Below, in pieces: positions 8,685-16,033 of a stretch of DNA of 64,000 nucleotides (position 1 is its first letter; each line of letters begins with the position of its first letter). The stretch comes from Vulcanococcus sp. Clear-D1 (GTDB lineage Bacteria > Cyanobacteriota > Cyanobacteriia > PCC-6307 > Cyanobiaceae), in NCBI RefSeq assembly GCF_014654725.1, contig NZ_JACVZV010000002.1, positions 1-64,000 on the forward strand, read 5' to 3'. The notes below the pieces were generated by a model. That model saw only the letters and a program-made list of their open reading frames with translations. It did no database searches and was not told where the DNA came from. Made by a program: the position numbers and the translations under genes.

Positions 8685-10736
8685 GTGCTGGCAACACCAG
8701 CCCAAGCATCGGCGGCTCCGGCCTGGGATATCCGCAGCGACTTGCCCGGGCGACTCAGGCTGCGATGCAGCGAGTTGCATGAATCGGAGCCGCTACGGCG
8801 CCACTGCCGCACTGTGCTCACCGGTTGCCACTGGCTGGAGGGATTTCGAATCAACCCGATCGCCGGCTGCCTGAGCCTGCGCTTTCCGGCCCATCGGCGC
8901 CACGACCTCCGCCCGCTGCTGCAGCTGGCCCTCACCCTCCCCCATGGCTTCACCTCCCTGAAGGAACTGAACCAGGGCAGAAGCCGCAGCCAGCAGAGCC
9001 TCCGCCACGCCGCCATCTGCGCTGGGCTGTTCGGTCTGGATTGGCTTGTGGGCGTGCCACTTCTGGCCCTGCAGGGAGCCACCGCTCTGCTGATGCTGCC
9101 GGTGCTGCTGGAGCTGCTTCACACGCTCCGCCGCGAACGCATTCTGCCGGTGGAAGCGCTCGATCTGGGGTTCAGCGCTGTGCTGCTCCAGCAGGGGCTG
9201 CCCCGCGAAGCGCTGATGGATCTAGCCCTCGACGACGGCAGCAGCCTCCTGCGCGACAGGGGCCATCACGAGCTGAGCCGCAGCGATTACCGCGATCTGA
9301 TCACCCGGCTCGCCGAGCAGGAACGGGTATGCACAGCAACCCCGGGAGGCCTTGAACAACCGATCGGCCAGCTCAGCCAGGGGGATCGGATCCGGCTCAA
9401 GGCTGGCGATCTGGTGTTCATGCCCTGCCGCGTTGTGAGCGGATCGCTGGTGGCGATCAACCGCCAGCTCACCGGCGACTGGCATCCCCATCAAGTGAGA
9501 CCTGGCGATCGGTTGGAGCTGGGCTGCATGGTGGTGTGCGGTGAAGCGGAACTGGAGGTACTGCAAGCCTTCAGCGATTGCCCGCTGTTTCAACTTCCAC
9601 CCTCTCGGAAAGATCCAGAACGCAATGCGGCTTGGCAGGCTGGGCAGCGCGTGCTCAATCCATTGCTGTTCGCCCTGGGCAGCATCTGGGCTCTCGCGGG
9701 TGCGAGCGAGCGGGCCCTGGCGGCGTTTCAGTTCAATCCGATCAACGACTGGGAAACGAGCCGCGATGCCAACCGCCTCGCTGCCGCAGCTGAGCTGCGG
9801 CTGCACGGCATCACGGTGGCGAACCCGGATGTTTTTACCGAACTCGGACGGCTTCAGCGGCTGCTGGTGAGCCACAGTTGCGCGGAGCGGCTGCACCGGC
9901 TGGAGCTGCGAGAAGAGCTCCCTGCCGGCAGCCCTCTGCGCACCGGCGAGCTGATGCGGATCCTGGCCGGGCTGCAGCAGTGGCTCGTGCAAGACAACAC
10001 GGTGCCGATCTGGACGACGCAACTGGAAAACGTGTCGGATCCCATCGGTGTGAAGCATCTGGAACTGCACGACCTGAACCAGGAGGGCTGGCAGGTGAAG
10101 CTCGAGGACGGCCGCAGCCTGCAGATCGTGCATGGAAGCGGGGATCCGGCGGCGAACCGGAGCCACGCCGTCACGGTGGCCCCGTTGGAGTTCCGCGACA
10201 ACGAGCGTTGCCTCGGCAGGGTGATCGTGGAGCGCAGGCCGGATGACAGCTGGACGCTGGTGCGCGAGCAACTCCAAGAGCTGGGGATCACCGTGGAGTA
10301 TGTGGGCCGGGCCGTGCACGATGCCAGCGAGGCCAACCAGCGACTGCAGCGGGTCGAGAAGTACCAAGCCCTTGGTGAACGGGTGGGCTATCTGGGCGAT
10401 GTGATCCACGACATCCCGGCTCTCGCCAGGGCGGATGTGGCGATTGGGCTCGATTTCGATGAAGCGGGCATGCTCACCAACAAGCTCTGCGATCTCTGCT
10501 TGAGCCGTGATCCGCAATGGTTGCCGCGGTTGGTGGTGCTGAGCCGCAGCCTGAAGCGCACCACCGATAGCAATGCAGTGATGATCGGCCTCACCCATCT
10601 GTTGTCGTCGGTGGCAACGGCGGGGCTCACCATCAGCCCCCTACAAACGGTGCTGTTGGCCGACATCCCACTGGTGCTGGCGGAGCTGCGCAGCCTCAAC
10701 AGCTTCCACAGCCACACCCGCAACACAGTCAACTGA
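8685..10736 (+). CDS. Catalytically degenerate P-type ATPase homologue (pseudo-ATPase)
   Basis: 683 residues, GTG start four bases after the preceding stop. It keeps the layout of the ATPase upstream: HMA_2-like start (DIRSDLPGRLRLRC), membrane helices, A-domain, P-domain and C-terminal helices. Every catalytic motif is altered. TGES is TGDW (~263-266). The phosphorylation loop FDKTGTL aligns with FTELGRL (~384-390), so the phosphorylated Asp is Thr. GDGIND is GDVIHD (~571-576). It therefore should not form the phosphoenzyme. The reading frame is long and open, so it looks maintained rather than decaying. It may be a regulatory partner of the active pump. Confidence 0.75.
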   Translation: MLATPAQASAAPAWDIRSDLPGRLRLRCSELHESEPLRRHCRTVLTGCHWLEGFRINPIAGCLSLRFPAHRRHDLRPLLQLALTLPHGFTSLKELNQGRSRSQQSLRHAAICAGLFGLDWLVGVPLLALQGATALLMLPVLLELLHTLRRERILPVEALDLGFSAVLLQQGLPREALMDLALDDGSSLLRDRGHHELSRSDYRDLITRLAEQERVCTATPGGLEQPIGQLSQGDRIRLKAGDLVFMPCRVVSGSLVAINRQLTGDWHPHQVRPGDRLELGCMVVCGEAELEVLQAFSDCPLFQLPPSRKDPERNAAWQAGQRVLNPLLFALGSIWALAGASERALAAFQFNPINDWETSRDANRLAAAAELRLHGITVANPDVFTELGRLQRLLVSHSCAERLHRLELREELPAGSPLRTGELMRILAGLQQWLVQDNTVPIWTTQLENVSDPIGVKHLELHDLNQEGWQVKLEDGRSLQIVHGSGDPAANRSHAVTVAPLEFRDNERCLGRVIVERRPDDSWTLVREQLQELGITVEYVGRAVHDASEANQRLQRVEKYQALGERVGYLGDVIHDIPALARADVAIGLDFDEAGMLTNKLCDLCLSRDPQWLPRLVVLSRSLKRTTDSNAVMIGLTHLLSSVATAGLTISPLQTVLLADIPLVLAELRSLNSFHSHTRNTVN

Positions 10737-10770
10737 CCATCAAATTGGTCACCATGCTGCAGATGGTGGA

Positions 10771-10941
10771 CTAAAACAGAACACTCACAATCGCCTGCAA
10801 CAGCACGACGCGCCGTGCAAACCCATCCTCCAGGTCCACATCGCTCATCGCCAAGGTGAGCGCTTCGGCTGGATGCAGCCGCACCAGCAGACCCACCACC
10901 ATCACCGAGGAGCCGAACAACAGGGCCCTCAGGCCCCGGGC
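10771..10941 (-). pseudogene. DUF1345 C-terminal fragment
   Basis: Minus-strand reading gives LTLAMSDVDLEDGFARRVV then LLQAIVSVLF and a TAG stop, closely matching the C-terminus of the intact DUF1345 protein at 1044-1742 (LTYAMSDTNLEDSSIRRVV). About 57 codons are open. The N-terminal two thirds of the family are missing. It begins immediately and in the same frame after the stop of the upstream HTH-like gene (10942). The 200-bp gap between the pseudo-ATPase gene and that gene otherwise holds nothing. Confidence 0.75.
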
Positions 10942-11442
10942 TCAGGCCCTGCTGATCCGCCAGCTGCTGCGCTGACCCTGCCGCGTGCTGCGTGAAAACT
11001 GAAGACCCAGGCGGATGAAGCCCATCGCGCCATCTTCGAGAGGCTGAGCTGCAGGCAGGCGACGCAATTCCAGCAGATCGCAGAGCTGGCGGGTATCCAA
11101 CTCGATGCCGCTGCGCATCAGCATCTCCAGGATCTCCAACCGCTCACGCAACAGCCGCAGCTGGGCATAGCGAGCCGCTTCACCCCAGCTATCACCCACC
11201 GGCACGGGCAGATTGTCCTGGCCTGGTTCATCAAACACCAGCTCCGCCGTGATCGGCTCCAGCGAAGCGCCACTGCCCACGTGGCTGATCAACTGCTCGG
11301 CTTGTTCAGCGCTGAGCAGGGTGCGCATACCGCGCCGGATGGGCTGAATCCCGAGCCGGCGCAGCAACAACAGCAAGTCGACCCGACTGATTCCCAGGTC
11401 CTGCTCCAACTGAGAGAGCGGCACCAGATCCGGCTGAGCCAC
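10942..11442 (-). CDS. HTH-containing protein of unknown function
   Basis: 166 residues. The first ~50 (LSQLEQDLGISRVDLLLLLRRLG, then RGMRTLLSAEQAEQLISHV) look like a MerR/excisionase-type winged helix-turn-helix followed by a helical region (~95-125) that could dimerise. No effector domain is recognised. It may be a cyanobacterial DNA-binding hypothetical. It faces away from the rpaB region and its stop abuts the DUF1345 remnant. Confidence 0.45.
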   Translation of the reverse strand: MAQPDLVPLSQLEQDLGISRVDLLLLLRRLGIQPIRRGMRTLLSAEQAEQLISHVGSGASLEPITAELVFDEPGQDNLPVPVGDSWGEAARYAQLRLLRERLEILEMLMRSGIELDTRQLCDLLELRRLPAAQPLEDGAMGFIRLGLQFSRSTRQGQRSSWRISRA

Positions 11443-11528
11443 GGTCTGCGTTGTGAGGTGCGGTCATTTTGACCTGATCAGCCGAAAAAGACCGCACTGC
11501 CCGGCAAGGTCAACCGGACATGACCGCC

Positions 11529-11648
11529 TCAGGTCTTGGGAACAAACAGCTGCGACAAAACGATGAGGATGCCGGCACCCGCCAGCGCAGGAAGAATCAC
11601 CGGCAGGCCTTTTGGAGCAACAGCCGAAGCAAACAGCAGGACATTCAT
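11529..11648 (-). CDS. 39-residue single-helix membrane protein
   Basis: ATG-initiated small ORF. One hydrophobic helix spans most of it (LPVILPALAGAGILIVLSQL) with a short tail FVPKT. An AGG-type ribosome site (ACAGGTC) precedes the ATG on the minus strand. Size and composition resemble the small accessory subunits of photosynthetic complexes, but it does not match a Psb, Psa or Pet peptide I recognise. Confidence 0.5.
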   Translation of the reverse strand: MNVLLFASAVAPKGLPVILPALAGAGILIVLSQLFVPKT

Positions 11649-11675
11649 GACCTGTGTATCAGAGGCAAGCGTTGA

Positions 11676-11951
11676 TTAGCACCGCTTCAGGGATCGTGCC
11701 GCAGGTGCGCAACCTCTCGCAAACTGAGCCACGCCAGCTTGCAAACCATGGCGCACCGGCCGACGCAAACGCACGCGGTAAGCCACATGACTGGGGCCGA
11801 AATGGCTGATCAGCGCCTCCCGGGCTTCGTGCTGCAGCTCTTCAAGATTGGTGGCGCTGATCTGGAGATGCTGCTGGCGGGCCGCCGCCACGAGCTGCCC
11901 CGGTTGATCGCTGATCAGCTCGAACACCACATCCTGCATGTCTATCCCCAT
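11676..11951 (-). CDS. HicB-like small protein
   Basis: 91 residues (alternative ATG at 11939). The pattern FELISDQPGQLVAAARQQHL then ATNLEELQHEAREAL resembles the HicB-like partial RNase H fold of small cyanobacterial proteins often misnamed 2-oxoisovalerate dehydrogenase subunit. No HicA partner lies beside it. It is divergent from rpaB across about 160 bp. The C-terminal Arg/Cys-rich tail is not typical of the family. Confidence 0.5.
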   Translation of the reverse strand: MGIDMQDVVFELISDQPGQLVAAARQQHLQISATNLEELQHEAREALISHFGPSHVAYRVRLRRPVRHGLQAGVAQFARGCAPAARSLKRC

Positions 11952-12113
11952 CGGTCCTGAGGCGAGTCTGGGTGGTTTTTCAGGGATTGGGGGGTGCTGC
12001 AGACGACGGGAAACCGTTCCGCGCGTCCTTGTAACAGTCGCCCCGAAACGGGAGGCCAGGGCGTGAATCAGGCCCTGTTGGCAGTGAAACTGCCTGAAAA
12101 GGATGTGAGCGCG

Positions 12114-12878
12114 ATGAGTCAGAGCGGTGAGGGAACCCGTCCTGAAGGGCTGAAGATCCTGGTGGCTGATGATGAGGCGAACATCCGCCGCATCCTCGAA
12201 ACCCGCCTGACCATGCAGGGGCATGAGGTGCTGATGGCCTGCAACGGTGCCGAGGCCCTCGAGCTGTTCCGCGGCTCAGAGCCCGACTTGGTGGTGCTCG
12301 ACGTGATGATGCCGGAACTGGACGGGTTCGCTGTGGTGGAGCGGATCCGGGCCCAATCGGAGGTGCCGATCATCCTGCTCACCGCCCTGGGCGATGTGGC
12401 CGATCGGATCACCGGTCTGCAGCTGGGCGCTGACGACTACATGGTGAAGCCTTTCAGCCCGAAGGAACTGGAGGCGCGCATCCGCTGTGTGATGCGGCGA
12501 GCCAGCTCGGGGCAGAGCGTCAGCGGCAGCGCTGGGGGATCGGCCGCCAACGTTGTGGTGGTGGGCGATCTGAGCGTGGACTTCAACCGTCGCCAAGCGT
12601 TCCGCGCCGACGAGCGCATCCGGCTCACCGGCATGGAATTCAACCTTCTGGAACTGCTGATCAGTCGCTCCGGCGAACCGATCAGCCGGCTCGACATGCT
12701 CGAAAAGGTTTGGGGCTACAAGCCTGAGCGCTCCTCCGACAGCCGGGTTGTGGACGTGCACATCTCACGCCTGCGCGCCAAGCTCGAGCACGATCCGGAA
12801 AATCCTGAACTGATCCTCACCGCCCGGGGCATGGGCTACATGTTCCAGCGAATTGCCCAGGCGGTGAAAGTGGCCTGA
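12114..12878 (+). CDS. rpaB: OmpR-family response regulator RpaB
   Basis: 254 residues. The receiver domain (~15-130) has the acidic pair DDE, the phosphoacceptor Asp in LVVLDVMMPELDG and the Lys in ADDYMVKPFSPKELEARI. The winged-helix DNA-binding domain follows (LTGMEFNLLELLISRSGEP; WGYKPERSSDSRVVDVHISR). The ALGDVADRITGLQLGADDY segment and the RGMGYMFQRI ending are characteristic of RpaB, the high-light/redox regulator of photosynthesis genes. The ATG at 12114 gives the usual N-terminus, although the frame is open further upstream. Confidence 0.88.
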   Translation: MSQSGEGTRPEGLKILVADDEANIRRILETRLTMQGHEVLMACNGAEALELFRGSEPDLVVLDVMMPELDGFAVVERIRAQSEVPIILLTALGDVADRITGLQLGADDYMVKPFSPKELEARIRCVMRRASSGQSVSGSAGGSAANVVVVGDLSVDFNRRQAFRADERIRLTGMEFNLLELLISRSGEPISRLDMLEKVWGYKPERSSDSRVVDVHISRLRAKLEHDPENPELILTARGMGYMFQRIAQAVKVA

Positions 12879-12893
12879 GGCCTAAGGCCTCAG
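12875..12893. terminator. Dyad between convergent rpaB and DUF4912 genes
   Basis: CTGAGGCC-TAA-GGCCTCAG is a perfect inverted repeat covering the rpaB stop and abutting the stop of the convergent gene. There is no T-run on either strand, so it may be a weak bidirectional terminator or an mRNA 3'-end stabiliser. Confidence 0.5.
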
Positions 12894-13900
12894 AACCACT
12901 CCGCTACAGCATCCTCGCGGCGATTCACACGGGCTTCAGGTGTACGGCGCTCGAACTCCAGGCGGATCGAGCGCTCCTGTTCACCATCAGCGGCAATCGC
13001 GCGAATCGGATAGAGCTGCTCCCCGTCGCGGAAGGGAACGTGCACTCGGAAGGTGCCGTCTGAGGAGAGGGGAACCTGCTGATCACCGATGAACAGGCTG
13101 GCGCTGGGATCCGTGGCGCCGTAAACGATCAGCTCGGCATCAGCCACAAGCCAAAACGAGCGCTGACGCACCAGGCCACTGCCGGATTCGCTGCGGCCAC
13201 TGGCCCACACACCTGCGCCGGAGTCGTTGAGCAGACCCTGCTGGCTGGCATCCAACTCATGCAGCACCTCGGAGCCGACGCGACGGCTGCGGGTGCCAGC
13301 TGCCGTGGCGATTTGATAGATCTGCTCGTGGGCCACACCACCACCGAAAGTCACCTCAGGGGAGGCTGCGGGCTGAAGGGGCTGATCAAGGCTGAAGGGC
13401 ACGAAGGCATCCGCCACCCGCTGGCTGGGCTCAAGGGCTGGCACCTGGGCCACGGCCGAGAAAGCGAGGGAGTACCAGCCGCCGTTGCGCAGCCGGAAGC
13501 CAAGCTCCACGCGGTAGTCACGACCATCCACGGGCACCGGCAGAAACCATTCGCTGGCGTGGTTGTCCACCACCATTTCCTGAAGGGCGTGGGGATGGGA
13601 TTGATCAGCACCGAGGCCAGTCACATCGGCAACCCGCAGACACAAACTGGTGGCACCAGCATCGCGAGCCTTCTGACGATCCAGATCGCTGATGGCCCAG
13701 AAGCAGTAAGCCCACTGGGGATCACGGGGCAGGAACACCACATGGGTGGTCACCGGGGCAGCAGGCTGACCCGCTGGAGAAGCTGCGGGAGCGCTGGCAG
13801 GCGCGGCGGGCTTCTTGGCCGAATCCGAGCAAGAGCCCGAACGAAGGGCTGACGGCACCAGCTTCTTCAACCAGCTCAGCGGTCGCTTCGCCTCGGTCAT
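12890..13900 (-). CDS. DUF4912 domain protein
   Basis: 336 residues from the ATG at 13900. After a basic, Ala/Pro-rich N-terminus (~1-50) comes VVFLPRDPQWAYCFWAISD and a pattern of Trp/Tyr-rich strands (SEWFLPVPVDGRDYRVELGF), the DUF4912 signature of cyanobacteria. The C-terminal part (ELIVYGATDPSASLFIGDQQ) resembles an immunoglobulin-like strand repeat. No signal peptide. The molecular role is unknown. Confidence 0.75.
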   Translation of the reverse strand: MTEAKRPLSWLKKLVPSALRSGSCSDSAKKPAAPASAPAASPAGQPAAPVTTHVVFLPRDPQWAYCFWAISDLDRQKARDAGATSLCLRVADVTGLGADQSHPHALQEMVVDNHASEWFLPVPVDGRDYRVELGFRLRNGGWYSLAFSAVAQVPALEPSQRVADAFVPFSLDQPLQPAASPEVTFGGGVAHEQIYQIATAAGTRSRRVGSEVLHELDASQQGLLNDSGAGVWASGRSESGSGLVRQRSFWLVADAELIVYGATDPSASLFIGDQQVPLSSDGTFRVHVPFRDGEQLYPIRAIAADGEQERSIRLEFERRTPEARVNRREDAVAEWF

Positions 13901-14016
13901 CGCGTTAAGTCCTTTACATGCGGTCATGTTCGCCGCCACAACCCGCCGGGGAGCGCTCGTGTCAGCACATCCCTACCGCCCGTAGCCTGAGCAGGTTCTG
14001 GGAGAACAGCGTCGAA

Positions 14017-15099
14017 ATGAAGCTGAGACGGTCATGGATGGCCGGAATGATCGGCCTAGTTGCGGTGGCTCTTTTCAGCATCACCACCCTGGGAAAGCCC
14101 GACGCCACCAACACCCAGCTCAAGCCAGCCCCAACGGTGCCTGCCGCCCGCCAGATCGAGGTGGGCATGCACATCAGAAACATCTACAACCTCTCCCTCA
14201 AGGACAAAACCTTCTCTGCCGACGGCTGGTTTTGGTTGAAATGGCCGGAGAGCATCCAACAGTTGATCGAATCCGATCAGATTCCGATCACCGAGCTGGT
14301 GGAACTGGAGAATCAGGTGGAAAGCTACGACGCGCAGCTCGAGCCCGACAGCACCGAACCCGAACGCCTAGAGGGTGGGCGCTACCTGCAGACGTTCCGC
14401 TTCTCCAGCAAGTTCTACGACGAGCAACAGAACCTAAGGTCGTTTCCCTTCGAAACCCTGGAGTTGCCGATCAACCTTGAAGTGCGCCCGTCGCAATTCT
14501 CGATGGGCGCGCGAGGGGTGGTGTTGGTCCCGAAGCTGCACGCCAAGGAACTGCAGGGTCATTCCATCGCTCTGAACGGCTACAGCGTTGCAGGCGCGAG
14601 AAGTTCCAGCGCCATTCACTCCTACACCACCACCTTTGGGGAGGAAGGCGTAGCCAATTCCGGCGACTACAGCATGGCCACATTTGAGATCAGCTACCGC
14701 ACCAACGGCTGGGCGGCGTTCTATCGCTACGTATTGCCCTGGGTGGCCGTGATGGTGATCCTGCTGCTAGCGCCAAACCTGGAAGGCAATCTCAACGACC
14801 TGCGCCTTGCGATCCCTTCCACCGCCCTGCTCACGCTGGTGTTTTTGCAGGAAGGTGCACATGCAGAGTTACCGGCATTCGATTACCTCACCTTTCTCGA
14901 CAAGCTCTACCTCTTTGGCTATCTCGCAGCTACAGCTGAGTTCTGGTTGTTTGTGTGGGGCACCAATTTGATCAGCAGGGCTCCGGAGGATCAGCACCCA
15001 CAAGTCATGGAACGCATCAACCAGGTTGACCTGATCTATCAAATCACCACTCTCGCTGGCTGTTTAACCCTCCTGCTGTTGGGTCGCGGCAGCGCTTGA
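14017..15099 (+). CDS. Prokaryotic pentameric ligand-gated ion channel homologue
   Basis: 360 residues. A hydrophobic start could be a signal peptide (~10-25). An extracellular beta-rich domain follows (~45-230), then four hydrophobic segments: M1 with the conserved Pro (YVLPWVAVMVILLLAP), M2 LAIPSTALLTLVFLQEGA, M3 around YLFGYLAATAEFWLFVW, and M4 near the C-terminus (ITTLAGCLTLLLLG). This is the Cys-loop/GLIC architecture, without the eukaryotic Cys-loop. Ion selectivity and ligand cannot be read from the sequence. It stands alone between DUF4912 and PPK2 genes. Confidence 0.7.
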   Translation: MKLRRSWMAGMIGLVAVALFSITTLGKPDATNTQLKPAPTVPAARQIEVGMHIRNIYNLSLKDKTFSADGWFWLKWPESIQQLIESDQIPITELVELENQVESYDAQLEPDSTEPERLEGGRYLQTFRFSSKFYDEQQNLRSFPFETLELPINLEVRPSQFSMGARGVVLVPKLHAKELQGHSIALNGYSVAGARSSSAIHSYTTTFGEEGVANSGDYSMATFEISYRTNGWAAFYRYVLPWVAVMVILLLAPNLEGNLNDLRLAIPSTALLTLVFLQEGAHAELPAFDYLTFLDKLYLFGYLAATAEFWLFVWGTNLISRAPEDQHPQVMERINQVDLIYQITTLAGCLTLLLLGRGSA

Positions 15100-15145
15100 G
15101 TTCAGCTGGGGATCATCTGCACAAGCAAGCCGTGATCAACAGTGA

Positions 15146-16033
15146 TCACTCCTCCAGCAGCTGCCGATGGGCCTCTGCCAGTTCACGGCGAGCCGCATCG
15201 CCCACAGTGGGGTAAGCCAGGTTGAGCGATTCAAGCGTGTCGATCACGGCATCAGCCACCACCAGGCGAGTGAACCATTTGTGGTCAGCCGGCACCACAT
15301 ACCAGGGAGCGGCATCGGTGGCGGTGTGGCGGATCATCTGCTCGTAGGCCTCCATGTAGGCATCCCAATGGGCCCGCTCGCGAATATCAGCCGCTGAGAA
15401 CTTCCAGTTTTTCTCAGGGTTGTCCAGCCGCTCGAGGAAGCGCCGCTTCTGCTCCTGCTTCGACACGTGCAGGAAAAACTTGCGTACGACCACGCCATTG
15501 CGGCCCAGATAGTCCTCGTAGTGGCGGATGTCACGGAAGCGGTGCTGCCAGATGTTGTGATCAACCAGTTGATCGGGAATCGTCTGCCGTGCCAACAGCT
15601 CCGGGTGAACGCGCACCACCAAGGTTTCCTCGTAGTAGCTGCGGTTGAAGATGCCGATCCGGCCCCGCTCCGGTAGGCACTGATTGGCACGCCAGAGGTA
15701 GTCGTGATCCAGGTCGATGGCGGAGGGCGCCTTAAAGGAGCTCACCTGGCAGCCCTGGGGGTTCACCCCGCTCATCACATGCTTGATCGTGCCATCCTTG
15801 CCAGCAGCGTCCATGGCCTGAAACACCAGCAGCAGGGCCCAACGATCTTGGGCGTAGAGCTTGTCCTGCAACGCGGCCATCCGCTCAACCCCATCCGCCA
15901 GCGCGACCTGGGCTGCCTGCTTATCGCTGACCCGGGCGTGATCGGTGCTGCCGGGATCGATCTGGTTGAGCTGAAAACCCTCGCCGCTGCCGACGCGGAA
16001 GTGATGGCTGAGGCGGTGCTGGAGATCGGTCAT
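15146..16033 (-). CDS. PPK2-family polyphosphate kinase/phosphotransferase
   Basis: 295 residues. It transfers phosphate between polyphosphate and nucleotides. Walker A-type loop FQAMDAAGKDGTIKHVMSG is at ~88-106, the lid/Walker B segment IFNRSYYEETLVVRVHPE at ~147, and the WKFSAADIRERAHWDAYMEAY block at ~213-233. These are the PPK2 diagnostic motifs, in the single-domain form. Its start overlaps the end of the frameshifted P-type ATPase by four bases, so the two were probably one operon. Confidence 0.88.
   Translation of the reverse strand: MTDLQHRLSHHFRVGSGEGFQLNQIDPGSTDHARVSDKQAAQVALADGVERMAALQDKLYAQDRWALLLVFQAMDAAGKDGTIKHVMSGVNPQGCQVSSFKAPSAIDLDHDYLWRANQCLPERGRIGIFNRSYYEETLVVRVHPELLARQTIPDQLVDHNIWQHRFRDIRHYEDYLGRNGVVVRKFFLHVSKQEQKRRFLERLDNPEKNWKFSAADIRERAHWDAYMEAYEQMIRHTATDAAPWYVVPADHKWFTRLVVADAVIDTLESLNLAYPTVGDAARRELAEAHRQLLEE

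Noticed and set aside
9222-10598. 458-codon minus-strand frame inside the pseudo-ATPase gene
   Set aside because: Antisense shadow with His/Gln/Leu bias; the plus frame keeps domain similarity to the adjacent ATPase and is coupled to it.
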